Below, piece after piece: positions 1-8,919 of a stretch of DNA of 64,000 bases. The notes beneath the pieces were generated by a model that was not told the origin of the DNA, ran no database searches, and saw nothing but the letters and a program-made list of their open reading frames with translations. The position numbers were made by a program, and so were the translations under genes. The stretch spans positions 3,162,001-3,226,000 of the forward strand of contig NC_015572.1 of NCBI RefSeq assembly GCF_000214665.1, read 5' to 3'. Numbering within the stretch: the stretch's first letter is position 1; each line of letters opens with the position of its first letter. Source of the DNA: Methylomonas methanica MC09. Lineage in GTDB: Bacteria > Pseudomonadota > Gammaproteobacteria > Methylococcales > Methylomonadaceae.

Positions 1-235
1 CGCTTCCTAAGCGTTTCCGGCTCAACAGCAGGCTGAAACCGCCGCTGTCTTCCTGTCAAGTACGTGGCTTATCTTGTGTGTAATGACACGGCAACCTAGG
101 CAAATAACATAGTTATATTTTATTTCTAAGCTATCGTACGATTTCATTGCCAATAAAGATCAATTAAATCAGTAGCTAACAGGATGGCATCATTCATGCT
201 GTCCGCAAAAAGTTCAAGTTCGATATTTCCGGTGC

Positions 236-745
236 ATGAAAGACTCCGCCAGCTTTACGATTACTCATTTAATCAAAACCTACGATGAAGAGCTGCGCCG
301 CGTGATTTTCCGCCGTTGCGGCTGCATCGACATGGCGGCCGATATCGTGCAGGAAACCTACCAGCGCATGCTGAGCGGCGGCCTTTGGCAACAAGCGGAC
401 AATCCGCGCGCCCTGCTACACCGGATTGCGGCCAATCTGGCCACCGATTACCAGCGCCGCAATGCCGTGCGGGACAAATACCTCGACCACACCGACACGC
501 TGCCGGATTGGATTGCCGAAGCCGATAACACCCAACCCGACCGTATTCTCGCCAACCGTGAACATCTGGAACAGCTGGCGGTTAAGGTTAACCAATTGCC
601 GCCCAAATGCCGCACCGTATTCCTGATGCGTAAAATCGACGAACTCAGCCATGCCGAAATTGCCGAACGTCTGGGCATTTCGCGAAATATGGTGGAAAAG
701 CATCTGCGCAACGCCCTGTTGGCCTTGCAGCAAATCGATGAGTAA
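236..745 (+). CDS. FecI-type ECF sigma factor, unit 1
   Basis: A 169-residue ECF sigma factor of the iron-starvation (FecI) group, expected to direct RNA polymerase to the fecR and receptor promoters of its own unit. The sigma-2 region is visible around residues 12-75 (DMAADIVQETYQRML, then NPRALLHRIAANLATDYQRR), and sigma-4 around 112-165 with LPPKCRTVFLMRKIDELSHAEIAERLGIS and the recognition helix RNMVEKHLRNAL. Length is normal for the family. It starts at the first ATG after an AT-rich leader and is followed 66 nt later by its anti-sigma regulator. No Shine-Dalgarno sequence is obvious. The inducing ligand cannot be read from the sequence. Confidence 0.93.
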   Translation: MKDSASFTITHLIKTYDEELRRVIFRRCGCIDMAADIVQETYQRMLSGGLWQQADNPRALLHRIAANLATDYQRRNAVRDKYLDHTDTLPDWIAEADNTQPDRILANREHLEQLAVKVNQLPPKCRTVFLMRKIDELSHAEIAERLGISRNMVEKHLRNALLALQQIDE

Positions 746-750
746 TAACA

Positions 751-780
751 GCTCCTGTTTTGTGGTTTTAGAACGTCATA
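751..780 (+). promoter_or_regulatory. Candidate ECF promoter of fecR unit 1
   Basis: GCTCCTG at 751-757 and CGTCATA at 774-780, 23 nt start to start. The receptor of the same unit has CCTCCTG and CGTCATA with identical spacing. The start codon of fecR is 32 nt downstream of the -10 core. Confidence 0.6.
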
Positions 781-811
781 TAATGAAGTGTATACCGACA
801 AAACTATCTTC

Positions 812-1786
812 ATGAAACCGGACCCCGACAAGCAACCAAACGCCGCCGTCAAAAGGGAAGCAACCGATTGGTGGGTACGTCTGGATAGCGGCGAACTTGA
901 CCCGCAGCAATACCAAGCGTTTCAACGCTGGTTGAACGCCGATCCGTCGCATACCCTCGCCTTTAATGAGATCACTCAATTATGGGGGGAACTGGATGCC
1001 ATCAAGCCCTTAATCGCGCCAGCGACGAGCCGACAACCAGCGGCGAAAAACCGCCGGGTAAACCGGGTTGCCCTACCCCGCTTTGCAGCATGGCCGGTAG
1101 CCGTGGCTGTCTGTTGCCTGATGTTATGGTTGAGTCCGTTCGGTTTGCTGTTACGGGCCGATCTGCATACCGGCGTCGGCGAGATACGCCGCGTTCAGTT
1201 AAGCGACGGCTCGACCGTTACGCTGAATAGCGACAGCGCCTTGTCGGTTTCCATGCAGGCCGATGCACGCCATCTGACACTACTGAAAGGCGAAGCCTTG
1301 TTTCAAGTCAGCCCCGACAAAAACCGGCCGTTTCGGGTTTACGCCGGCGCCGGCAGCGTGACGGCCTTGGGAACCGCCTTCAATATCCGCTTGTGGGATA
1401 AGCGTACCGAAGTGACGGTTACCGAACACAGTGTCGCGATCAACCTCGACCGGGGCGCTCAAACCACCCGACTCGAGGAAGGTCAAAGCCTGACTTTCGA
1501 CGCCCGCGACGGCATGGGCGCCGCGCAAATCGCCGATACCCGCGCACTGACCGCCTGGCAACGCGGTACGCTGGTATTCCAGGATAAACCGTTAGGTGAA
1601 GTCGTTGCCGAACTCAACCGTTATCGCCACGGGTATCTGCTAATCGGCGACGACACCATTGCCCAACGCCGGGTTAACGGCGTTTTCCACATTAACGATC
1701 CGTTGGCGGCACTAGACGCCCTGCAAACTTCTCTACAAATCAAAACCACCCGCATCGGCGATTATCTGATTCTGCTTCATCGCTAA
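812..1786 (+). CDS. FecR-type anti-sigma regulator, unit 1
   Basis: A 324-residue inner-membrane regulator that holds its sigma factor and receives the signal from the receptor STN domain in the periplasm. The N-terminal cytoplasmic part has the DUF4880-type pattern (REATDWWVRLDSGELDPQQYQAFQRWL). One membrane segment lies near residues 78-100, then the periplasmic FecR domain (SDGSTVTLNSDSALSV, LLKGEALFQVSPDKNRPFRV, ALGTAFNIR) and the C-terminal ELNRYRHG segment. I chose ATG 812; a GTG at 788 is in frame but sits only 8 nt below the proposed -10 core. Confidence 0.92.
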   Translation: MKPDPDKQPNAAVKREATDWWVRLDSGELDPQQYQAFQRWLNADPSHTLAFNEITQLWGELDAIKPLIAPATSRQPAAKNRRVNRVALPRFAAWPVAVAVCCLMLWLSPFGLLLRADLHTGVGEIRRVQLSDGSTVTLNSDSALSVSMQADARHLTLLKGEALFQVSPDKNRPFRVYAGAGSVTALGTAFNIRLWDKRTEVTVTEHSVAINLDRGAQTTRLEEGQSLTFDARDGMGAAQIADTRALTAWQRGTLVFQDKPLGEVVAELNRYRHGYLLIGDDTIAQRRVNGVFHINDPLAALDALQTSLQIKTTRIGDYLILLHR

Positions 1787-1804
1787 AAATAGTTTCACGT
1801 CCCA

Positions 1805-1834
1805 CCTCCTGTTTTGCACTGGCTCTGCGTCATA
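1805..1834 (+). promoter_or_regulatory. Candidate ECF promoter of receptor unit 1
   Basis: CCTCCTG at 1805-1811 and CGTCATA at 1828-1834, the same geometry and almost the same -35 as in front of fecR of this unit. An A/T block (AAAAATAGTTT, 1785-1795) just upstream could be an UP element. Confidence 0.6.
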
Positions 1835-1874
1835 ACAACTGAGCCTATCTACAAACCAGTCAAGAGGGAGAACC

Positions 1875-4289
1875 ATGACAACAACCATCCAAGGCAAATG
1901 GCAGCTTACTCGCCATGCTTCGGCGCTAATTCTCGGCACGGCGCTTATGACCGTCGCAGCAACCGAAGCAGCGGAAACCAGCCAACCTTACAGCATCCCG
2001 CCCGGTTCGCTGGCCGGCAGCCTGAACCGTTTGGCGGAAACCAGCGGTTTGCAATTGATTTACGATTCGGCCATTGCGGAAGGCTTGTCGAGCAAAGGCT
2101 TATCCGGCAGTTACACGCCGGAGGCCGCTTTGCGGCAATTATTGCGCAACACGGGCTTAACTTATCGTTTGTCGGAAAACGGTAATGTGGTGATTGAACG
2201 GCAACAACTGAATTACAGACAAGACCCTGCGGCGCTGCAGGCGGTGAAGGTAGTTGGTAAAATCCACTCCAGTTTTGACGGCGAAGATCCTTACAACACC
2301 GATTACATGCGACCGAATGCTATTACCGCCACCAAAACCGACACACCATTGATGCAAACCCCAATGTCCGTGAAAGTGGTTCCGCAACAGGTGTTAAAGG
2401 ATCAACAAGTCATTACGGTTGATCAGGCACTTAGAAATGTTAGCGGTGCGGTGAGCGGTGCCGGCGGTACGGGAACGTTTTTTCTTAGAGGTTTCGGTAA
2501 CTACAACGTTTATAGAGACGGTTTTTTAAATCAGAGTCAGTGGGCGCACACTGAAGACCTTGCCAACGTAGAGCGGGTGGAGGTTTTGAAAGGCCCTGGG
2601 TCGATACTTTACGGCAGAACTGAGCCTGGTGGACTGGTCAACTTTGTTACCAAAAAACCCTTGGATACTCCGTACTACAGTCTGAGCCAGCAATTTGGTT
2701 CCTTCGATTTATATCGTACGAATGTCGATGCAACCGGCCCATTAACCGAAAATAAGGACCTCGCTTATCGCTTTAACCTAGGTTACCAAAGCAACCACAC
2801 TTTTCAGGAGTTTGGTGGTGGGGAGCGTCTTTTCGTTGCGCCAAGTCTACGATGGAATATTTCCGACAAAACCACTTCAACCTTGAAAGTAGAATACAGT
2901 GACATCATAGAAAATGGACGTGGCACTGTACCCTTATTGGGCAATCGACCCGCCAATATTCCGCGCGAACTCAATTTGGGCGATCCCTGGAATGTTCAGA
3001 AAGACGAGTATGTGATGGTGTCTTTAAATACCGAACATGCGTTCAACGATGCCTGGAAATTGCGTCATCGCTTCAATTTCAGCAATCATGTCTTAACGAT
3101 GTCGGGCCGGTTTCCCGCGGGAGGTAGCGCTTCACTCGCGACCGGCAATGTTTTTCGCCCATTCTTCGCGCAAAATATCGATGGCAACGATTACCAACAT
3201 AATTTTTTCAACGCCTTGGAGTTGACTGGTAAATTCGATACCGGTTTTGCCAAGCATACTTTATTGCTGGGCGGCGATTATTATCGTGCCGATTATCGGG
3301 CGACATCGGCCGGATTTACCCTGGCTACCCGCGATACTACCAATCTCTACAATCCTATCCACCAAGCAGGCCCTCCGGCAATTTCGCCGAACGATGTCAC
3401 CATTTCAAATTTTACATTGCCTTGGTTTGGCCTTTATGCTCAAGATCAAATCGAATTGCCTTATCACGTCCATCTTTTAGCGGGATTACGTTATGACAAC
3501 GCCGAGACATCGGGTACCAGTACCGGCGCGAACGGCGGTCCAGTACAAGACTCCAGTTACGACCGCGTTTCGCCTCGTGGTGGTGTGGTATGGCAACCGA
3601 TTCCTGAACTGTCTCTGTATGGCAGTTACACAGAAAACTTCGGCGCACCGAACAATTTTTGGGCTAACACGCGCCCGCTGCCGCCGCAAACAGCGCAACA
3701 ATGGGAAGCAGGCATTAAGACCGAATTGTTCGATGGTAGATTTAACGCGACGTTGGCCTATTTCGATCTAAAAAAACAAAATTTACCGATACAAGTCGAT
3801 CCTCTGACGACCAAAGCCATCGGAGAAGCAGAAAGTCGGGGAATAGAATTTGATGTTGCCGGAGAAATTCTACCTGGCTGGAATATCATTGGCGCGTATG
3901 CATACACGCCTTTTGCTAAAACCATTAAAGACAGCGTCGGGTCAGGCACCGAAGGTAAACGTCTGAATAATGCTCCGGTTAAGAGCGGTAGTTTGTGGAC
4001 GACCTATGAATTGCAAACCGGCGATATGCAAGGCCTTAAAGTTGGCGCCGGCATGCAAGCTGTCGGCCAGCGTGAAATAGGTTATACCGAATCAGCTCAA
4101 GCAGCCGGTTATGTAACTGCTAATTTAATGGTGAGCAAATTATGGAAAATTGGCACGTCTCGCCTTACCACACAGCTTAATGTTGATAATCTGTTCGATA
4201 AGACGTACGCAGGCAGTATCTATAGCTATGGGCCAACTTTATACGGCGCCCCGCGCACTTTTATGGGCTCCCTAAAAGTGGAATATTAA
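1875..4289 (+). CDS. TonB-dependent siderophore receptor with STN domain, unit 1
   Basis: An 804-residue outer-membrane transducer for uptake of a ferric chelate coupled to FecI/FecR signalling. In order: signal peptide (residues 1-33), STN signalling domain (about 36-88, PPGSLAGSLNRLAETSGLQLIY), TonB box region LQAVKVVG, a linker with EDPYNTDYMRPN, plug domain (TPMSVKVVPQQVLKDQQ, RVEVLKGPGSILYGRTEPGG), and a 22-strand-type barrel ending in the aromatic residue of SLKVEY. GGGAG 6 nt before ATG 1875 supports the start. The plug and early barrel most resemble those of the unit 7 receptor. The ligand is unknown. Confidence 0.95.
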   Translation: MTTTIQGKWQLTRHASALILGTALMTVAATEAAETSQPYSIPPGSLAGSLNRLAETSGLQLIYDSAIAEGLSSKGLSGSYTPEAALRQLLRNTGLTYRLSENGNVVIERQQLNYRQDPAALQAVKVVGKIHSSFDGEDPYNTDYMRPNAITATKTDTPLMQTPMSVKVVPQQVLKDQQVITVDQALRNVSGAVSGAGGTGTFFLRGFGNYNVYRDGFLNQSQWAHTEDLANVERVEVLKGPGSILYGRTEPGGLVNFVTKKPLDTPYYSLSQQFGSFDLYRTNVDATGPLTENKDLAYRFNLGYQSNHTFQEFGGGERLFVAPSLRWNISDKTTSTLKVEYSDIIENGRGTVPLLGNRPANIPRELNLGDPWNVQKDEYVMVSLNTEHAFNDAWKLRHRFNFSNHVLTMSGRFPAGGSASLATGNVFRPFFAQNIDGNDYQHNFFNALELTGKFDTGFAKHTLLLGGDYYRADYRATSAGFTLATRDTTNLYNPIHQAGPPAISPNDVTISNFTLPWFGLYAQDQIELPYHVHLLAGLRYDNAETSGTSTGANGGPVQDSSYDRVSPRGGVVWQPIPELSLYGSYTENFGAPNNFWANTRPLPPQTAQQWEAGIKTELFDGRFNATLAYFDLKKQNLPIQVDPLTTKAIGEAESRGIEFDVAGEILPGWNIIGAYAYTPFAKTIKDSVGSGTEGKRLNNAPVKSGSLWTTYELQTGDMQGLKVGAGMQAVGQREIGYTESAQAAGYVTANLMVSKLWKIGTSRLTTQLNVDNLFDKTYAGSIYSYGPTLYGAPRTFMGSLKVEY

Positions 4290-4352
4290 AAGCGGCACCT
4301 TTTTCGACTGCACTGGATTCGCTTCGCCGTCAAAACCAAAGCATCTTCCCTC

Positions 4353-4375
4353 GTTCCCACGCGCCGCGTGGGAAC
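4353..4375. repeat. Type A palindrome (GTTCCCACGC/GCGTGGGAAC)
   Basis: A 10-base inverted repeat around GCC, immediately followed by acagtcaacc. The same palindrome recurs at 6554, 6648, 13225, 52693 and 57189, always outside genes. It resembles bacterial REP elements and could act as a transcript-end hairpin. Confidence 0.75.
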
Positions 4376-4412
4376 ACAGTCAACCGCGTACGTTGGACTT
4401 GCGTTTCATATT

Positions 4413-5585
4413 ATGTTGATATTGGAAAGAAAACACCGCCGAAAATTCTGGTTGTTGCTGCATCGTTACTTGGGTTTGTTTGCCGGGGCCAACTTCGTGA
4501 TTATCGGTTTGACCGGTAGTATTTTGGCTTTTGGACATGAGCTGGACGAGTGGCTGAACGCGGATATCAGGGCCGTTAGCCGGCAAGCGTCTACTAGCCG
4601 GGCACCACTGGACGCCATCGTCGCGGTGGGCATCAAAACCTTGCCGGCCGGCGCGAAAGTCATCAATCTGGATTATCCGCGGCATGAAGGTTTGGCGTTT
4701 GCATTGTGGTTTTAGCAAGCTTCACCGGGCCGGGATTATCCGGAACGCCACCAAGTCTTCATTGACCCTTATCGCGCGCAAGTTACCGGCCAACGATTAC
4801 TAATTGATTTTCAGCGTATTTGGCGCGATCCGCTGTTGGATTTCATTCTGCGTTTGCACTATTCATTCGGCTTGGGCGAAACCGGCATGACGCTGGTTGG
4901 CTGGGTCGGCATTTCGATGTTGTTGTCGGTGCTGGCAGGGCTGATCGTCTGGTGGCCGCGAACCGGCAAGTTTCGCTCGGCATTGACCTTCAAACCTAAA
5001 ACCAGCCGTGAGCGCTTGGTTTACGACTGGCACAAGATATGTGGTGTCTACGGCAGCATCGTCTTGCTCGTGATCGTCGCGACCGGCATTTATCTGGAAT
5101 TTCCCAGCCATGGCCGGGGCTTGGTTGGCTTATTCTCACCGGTTGCCTCGCCGTGGCCGGAATATGCCAGCCGACTGCCGCCGAATCTCGACAACCTAAA
5201 AACCATTAGCTTGTCCGAACTGGAACAGATCGCTGACGCGAATTGCCCCGAGGGCGACTTTCGTTACATCGTGTTCCCAGACGATGCGACCGGCAGTTAC
5301 GAGGTCGGAAAACGAGCGCCGGATGAACCGAACCGCCTTCAAGCACAACGGCGGATTTGGATCGATCAATATAGTGGCGAGGTGCTAGCGTTACGCGATC
5401 GAGTCTCACGTTCTTCGGGTGACGTGCTGGTCGAATGGCTATATCCGCTGCATACCGGCGAGGCGTTTGGGTTACCAGGTCAAGTCATGGTGTTACTAAC
5501 AGGTTTTCCCCCCTTATTGTTATACGTAACCGACTATATTCGCTGGAAACAAAAGGACCGTAGATACAAGGTTGAGATGAAGTAG
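4413..5585 (+). pseudogene. PepSY-TM protein (ferric-chelate reductase-like) interrupted by an in-frame amber codon
   Basis: Reads as one 390-codon frame of the same family as the intact PepSY-TM proteins of units 4, 6 and 7, but a TAG at 4713-4715 stops it after about 100 residues. The upstream part has the first membrane helix (RRKFWLLLHRYLGLFAGANFVIIGLTGSILAF). Past the stop the frame continues without a shift through the second helix (WVGISMLLSVLAGLIVWWP), the YDWHKICGVYGSIVLL helix and the C-terminal WLYPLHTGEAFGLPGQVMVLLTGF. The family (PiuB/FpvG-like) is thought to reduce ferric chelates at the inner membrane. Start chosen at ATG 4413 because an earlier ATG at 4368 lies inside a palindromic repeat. 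A sequencing error cannot be excluded. Confidence 0.8.
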
Positions 5586-5834
5586 CGAACCCCAACAGAG
5601 CATCGAAACCATAAGCGGAAGTTCTTTCTGACAAAATCCTTAGATCTTGCGCTGGCCAAGACCCCGATAGTCAAGGTCACGCTGAGACCATTCGCCGGCC
5701 AGTTGGCACTGATTCGCGAAAAAGGAGCCCTTATCGCTCAATATGCGGCTGCTCCGGGTTTTTGCGTACGCGGGAATACAACGTGAACGACGTACCCCCG
5801 TTATTTTTATTTCGGAGTTGTCAGCCATTTCTAA

Positions 5835-6221
5835 TCAGTTTTCATCCGGTTGATAATGGTCAAGCATCAGGCCATTGATTTGCGAAAAATGCTTGATGTT
5901 GCCAGTGCATAACAGTTCATTATGAGCCATAGCGGTAGCGGCAATTAACGCATCGCCCATTTCCATACTATGGCTTAGAGCAAACTGTCGCACAAGCTGT
6001 CGGGCGTGGTAGGAAATGTCATGATCGATCTCATGAAGGGTAAATTGAAGCGCTTGTAACATTTTTTCAAAGGCTGCCAGTTCTTTTTTATTCCGACAAA
6101 ACGGCACATATTCCATGTAGGTGACCGCTGAAATGGAGCGTTGCTGAGTTCCCAGGATCAATTGCTTGGCGGATTCGACACCTCGATCAGCATAAATCAA
6201 AATGTTGGTATCAAAGATCAC
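5835..6221 (-). CDS. PIN-domain ribonuclease toxin, VapC-like
   Basis: A 128-residue PIN-domain protein, the usual size of VapC toxins, which cleave RNA with a metal-binding acidic cluster. Visible acidic residues are Asp4 in MIFDTNILIY, Glu37 in VTYMEYV and Asp89 in SMEMGDALIAATA. It overlaps the antitoxin gene by 11 nt, the normal coupling in such pairs. It is one of the few minus-strand genes in the array and probably a later insertion between unit 1 and tonB1. Activity and target are not deducible. Confidence 0.85.
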   Translation of the reverse strand: MIFDTNILIYADRGVESAKQLILGTQQRSISAVTYMEYVPFCRNKKELAAFEKMLQALQFTLHEIDHDISYHARQLVRQFALSHSMEMGDALIAATAMAHNELLCTGNIKHFSQINGLMLDHYQPDEN

Positions 6222-6471
6222 TTAACGATCTCCGACGACCTTTACGAATATTGCGCAATTCCGATTCGACATTGGCAACACCTAAATCACGGTGCATACC
6301 AAAAAACTCATTCATTGCGGCTTCTTGCTCTTGTGAATTGGTTGTCGGCGTAACAGGGTGAACGACACCAAGTGTTTGACCGTGATAAGTGATCTCTACG
6401 GTCTCTCCGCGCTTAAGGGCATCAATGAGAGCTTTATGTTTGGATTGTAACTGGGAGGCTGTGAGTTGCAT
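6211..6471 (-). CDS. Phd/YefM-like antitoxin of the PIN toxin
   Basis: An 86-residue protein beginning MQLTASQLQSKHKALIDALK, followed by RGETVEITYHGQTLGVVHPV, the pattern of the DNA-binding half of Phd/YefM antitoxins; the C-terminal half (EAAMNEFFGMHRDLG, NIRKGRRRSLSDL) would wrap the toxin. The frame stays open upstream to 6726, but that stretch encodes translated palindromic repeat, so I start at ATG 6471. It precedes and overlaps the PIN gene and would repress the operon. Confidence 0.78.
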   Translation of the reverse strand: MQLTASQLQSKHKALIDALKRGETVEITYHGQTLGVVHPVTPTTNSQEQEAAMNEFFGMHRDLGVANVESELRNIRKGRRRSLSDL

Positions 6472-6553
6472 AATCGACAAAAATAAATATTTTAGATTAT
6501 TTATTATATCAAGCTTTGCATAACTTGAGCGACCATAACAACGGTTTTCCCTC

Positions 6554-6670
6554 GTTCCCACGTGCCGCGTGGGAACGCAGTCAAGACGCGCTGCGTCGCG
6601 ATTTACACCATGGTCTCGCGCAAAAAAACCAACTATTTTGTTCCCTCGTTCCCACGCGCCGCGTGGGAAC
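6554..6670. repeat. Two type A palindromes in tandem
   Basis: Copies at 6554-6576 and 6648-6670, both GTTCCCACG/CGTGGGAAC. Each is followed by a similar tail containing gcgctgcgtcgc or gcgccgcgtcgc, so the repeated unit is about 90 nt and longer than the palindrome itself. They separate the toxin-antitoxin pair from tonB1. Confidence 0.75.
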
Positions 6671-6742
6671 AGTGTCCAAGGCGCGCCGCGTCGCAAGTTA
6701 CGCCACGGTCGTTCGAAAAAAACCAACTATTTTGAAATCGCA

Positions 6743-6773
6743 GGTGGGGTTTTTTACGTCTCAAACGTCTTAC
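6743..6773 (+). promoter_or_regulatory. Candidate ECF promoter of tonB1, GGTGGGR type
   Basis: GGTGGGG at 6743-6749, 16-nt spacer, CGTCTTAC at 6766-6773, ATG 29 nt below. The same pair with the same spacing stands at 13340 (before a PepSY gene) and 20649 (orphan). Confidence 0.55.
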
Positions 6774-6801
6774 TAGCTGGAAGACTATTTTTAGCCAACT
6801 T

Positions 6802-7662
6802 ATGCACGGCGCCTCGGCGGCGGACATAAAACAATTATTAAATCAACTATGGCCACAACACCCCCGCCCCAAGCCCATGTATTTATTAGATAGCCAAGAC
6901 CATAGCCTGGCTGGCGGCGAATTGGTGTCGACCGGCGGCTCGCCGGCATCGACCTATCCGGCTAAGTCGATCGTCGCCGCACTGTTGGGAGAAGAACGGC
7001 CTGTCGATATGCTGACGCTGCTGTCGATTCTGGTTTTGCTGCTGCATGTGTGGCTGTTAACCTGGTTATTGCGTCCGGTAGAACAGCTAACGCCCGCTCA
7101 GCCCTTGATGATGGAAGTGTCCATGCTGGCGATTTCGGCGCCCAAACCCGCCGTGGCACCGCCGCCGCCCGCACCGGCGCCACCCGCGAAAAAAAAGCCG
7201 CCTAAAAAAATCAAACCCAAGCCGGTGCGTAAACCGCCGCCACCCGTGGTACAGGAAGCAGCCGAGTTCGCCCCCGCCGAACCGCCGGTTGAACCGCCGC
7301 CGGCCGCCCAGACCACGGCCAGCCAAACCACTAGTACCGCGGACAGTCAGGTGACCAGCAGCACCAATGCCGAGCAGTTTACCGAAGCAAACTTTCGCGC
7401 CAATTACGCGCACAACCCCAAGCCCGACTATCCGTCGATAGCCCGAAGCCGGGGCTGGCAGGGAAAAGTTACGCTGCGGGTGGCCGTATCGGCGGAAGGC
7501 CGCAGCGATGCCGTGGTCGTGGAATACAGCAGCGGCCACGAAATACTTGACGATTCGGCGGTCGCCGCGGTCCGGCAGTGGCAGTTCGTGCCGGCCCGGC
7601 GCGGCGAAACCGCGGTAGCCAGTTCGGTGCTGGTGCCGATTATTTTTACTTTACGCGACTAA
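6802..7662 (+). CDS. tonB: TonB energy-transducing protein 1
   Basis: A 286-residue TonB: a cytoplasmic N-terminal part of about 68 residues, one membrane anchor (MLTLLSILVLLLHVWLLTWLL, about 70-90), a Pro/Lys-rich periplasmic spacer (PPPPAPAPPAKKKPPKKIK) and the C-terminal domain (YPSIARSRGWQGKVTLRV, YSSGHEILDDSAVAAVRQWQFVPA). It couples the proton-motive force harvested by ExbBD to the receptors. The N-terminal extension is long compared with enteric TonB (a long extension is also known in Pseudomonas TonB1). The start is uncertain: ATG 6877 is in frame, neither has a clear Shine-Dalgarno. It heads a tonB-exbB-exbD operon. Confidence 0.93.
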   Translation: MHGASAADIKQLLNQLWPQHPRPKPMYLLDSQDHSLAGGELVSTGGSPASTYPAKSIVAALLGEERPVDMLTLLSILVLLLHVWLLTWLLRPVEQLTPAQPLMMEVSMLAISAPKPAVAPPPPAPAPPAKKKPPKKIKPKPVRKPPPPVVQEAAEFAPAEPPVEPPPAAQTTASQTTSTADSQVTSSTNAEQFTEANFRANYAHNPKPDYPSIARSRGWQGKVTLRVAVSAEGRSDAVVVEYSSGHEILDDSAVAAVRQWQFVPARRGETAVASSVLVPIIFTLRD

Positions 7663-7676
7663 ATTCAGGAGAATTC

Positions 7677-8345
7677 ATGCCTTATCATATTGCCCCCGGC
7701 ATCGTTATCGACGCCACTTTGTACACGCTATTTGCCTTTTCCCTGATCACCTGGACCTTGATCCTGTTCAAGTTTTGGCAATTCACCAAAAACGGCTTTT
7801 ACAACAAACAATACAGCTCGGTGTTTTGGCAAGCCGACGATTTAACAGCCGTCCGGCAACTCCCGGCCGACAAAGCCCGAGGACCGAAAGCGCGAGTTGC
7901 CGCAACCGGCTTTGACTGGCTGGCGGCGCTGAATCAGCCGGCCGCCTCGACCAGCCTGAAATATCGCGGCACCCCTCAGGATTTATTGGAACAAGCCCTG
8001 CGCGAAAGCACCCTGAACGAGCAGCGCCGCATGGAAAGCGGATTGACCATGCTGGCCAGTATCGGCAGCACCGCGCCGTTTGTCGGCCTGTTCGGTACCG
8101 TACTCGGCATCATGCACGCGATGCACGATATCAGCGCCAGCGGCATGGCCAGTCTGGACGTAGTGGCCGGCCCGATCGGCGATGCGCTGATCGCCACCGC
8201 AATCGGCATTGCCGTGGCGGTACCGGCGGTGCTGGCTTACAACTTTTTCCTGCGCCGGGCCAAACACCATCGCACGGCGTTGGAACATTTCGTCGAAGGC
8301 TTCCTGCAAGTCGCATTCGATACTCAAACAGCCTCGCGGGGATAA
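7677..8345 (+). CDS. exbB: ExbB proton-channel subunit
   Basis: A 222-residue MotA/TolQ/ExbB-family inner-membrane protein. The first helix is near residues 9-30 (DATLYTLFAFSLITWTLILFKFW); the conserved pair of helices follows the signature GLTMLASIGSTAPFVGLFGTVLGIMHAM and GPIGDALIATAIGIAVAVPAVLAYNFF. With ExbD it forms the proton-driven motor for TonB. Start at ATG 7677 is set by AGGAG 6 nt upstream; an open frame from 7578 overlaps tonB and is not used. It lies 14 nt after tonB and 5 nt before exbD. Confidence 0.95.
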   Translation: MPYHIAPGIVIDATLYTLFAFSLITWTLILFKFWQFTKNGFYNKQYSSVFWQADDLTAVRQLPADKARGPKARVAATGFDWLAALNQPAASTSLKYRGTPQDLLEQALRESTLNEQRRMESGLTMLASIGSTAPFVGLFGTVLGIMHAMHDISASGMASLDVVAGPIGDALIATAIGIAVAVPAVLAYNFFLRRAKHHRTALEHFVEGFLQVAFDTQTASRG

Positions 8346-8350
8346 GCGGA

Positions 8351-8761
8351 ATGGGCTTTAAAACACAATCGGACGATCAGGACGCCGTCAGCGAAATCAA
8401 CGTAACGCCGCTGGTCGACGTGATGTTGGTATTGGTGATTATTTTACTGGTGACGGCACCTTTATTGACCCAGTCGGTCAACGTGGCCTTGCCGAAAACC
8501 GCGGCCACCCAACCGGACATCGAAAAACAACCTTTCCAGCTGGGCCTGGACGGAGAAGGCCGGATAACCTTGAACAAACAGCCAATCGCCGACCTAATCG
8601 AACTGGAATCCAGCTTAACAAACGCATTATTGACGGACCCGGAGCTGAGCATTCACGTTTACGCCGACCAAACGGTCAATTACGGTAAGGTGGCCGAAGT
8701 CATGGCGACGGTGCAGCATGCCGGCATCAGCAAGCTGGCCTTTGTAACCCAGGAAGAATAA
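8351..8761 (+). CDS. exbD: ExbD proton-channel subunit
   Basis: A 136-residue ExbD/TolR protein with a short cytoplasmic start, one membrane helix containing the proton-carrying Asp (VTPLVDVMLVLVIILLVTAPLL) and a periplasmic domain (KQPFQLGLDGEGRITLNKQPI, HVYADQTVNYGKVAEVMATVQHAG). Length is normal. It is the only exbD in the window, so both TonB proteins here must share it or use an ExbBD elsewhere. Confidence 0.95.
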   Translation: MGFKTQSDDQDAVSEINVTPLVDVMLVLVIILLVTAPLLTQSVNVALPKTAATQPDIEKQPFQLGLDGEGRITLNKQPIADLIELESSLTNALLTDPELSIHVYADQTVNYGKVAEVMATVQHAGISKLAFVTQEE

Positions 8762-8774
8762 CCGTAAAAACCCG

Positions 8775-8792
8775 CTGCGGCATATCGCACAA
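8775..8792 (+). promoter_or_regulatory. Conserved box upstream of fecI unit 2
   Basis: CTGCGGCATATCGCACAA, 127 nt before the fecI start. Close matches occur upstream of fecI genes at 21606, 28014 (decayed fecI), 43944, 48337 and 52888. Function unknown; possibly an operator or the end of an RNA hairpin. Confidence 0.4.
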
Positions 8793-8919
8793 TTCGGCGA
8801 AACTTGAACCGGCCCCGGCCTGTCCGTATCTCTTTAAACCCTTGCCGCACAAAGGATGGCGCGGATTGGCGGAGAAATTGCTTAGTAGTATCCGGTCAAA
8901 TTAGCCGTTTTTTCACACC

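Noticed and set aside
4368..4412. Earlier ATG for the unit 1 PepSY gene
   Set aside because: It lies within the type A palindrome and encodes no family-like residues; ATG 4413 begins right before the conserved first helix.
4713..4715. Amber codon as recoding (readthrough or unusual amino acid)
   Set aside because: No downstream structure or conserved context was seen and the four paralogues have ordinary codons in the region; a simple mutation is more likely.
6472..6726. N-terminal extension of the antitoxin
   Set aside because: It is a reading of the palindromic repeats (FPRGAWERGN and similar) and not part of the Phd-like fold.
8793..8919. Additional small plus-strand gene overlapping fecI unit 2 (frame 8804-9055)
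   Set aside because: It is a shadow reading of the sigma gene with no family features and an Arg/Cys-rich composition.
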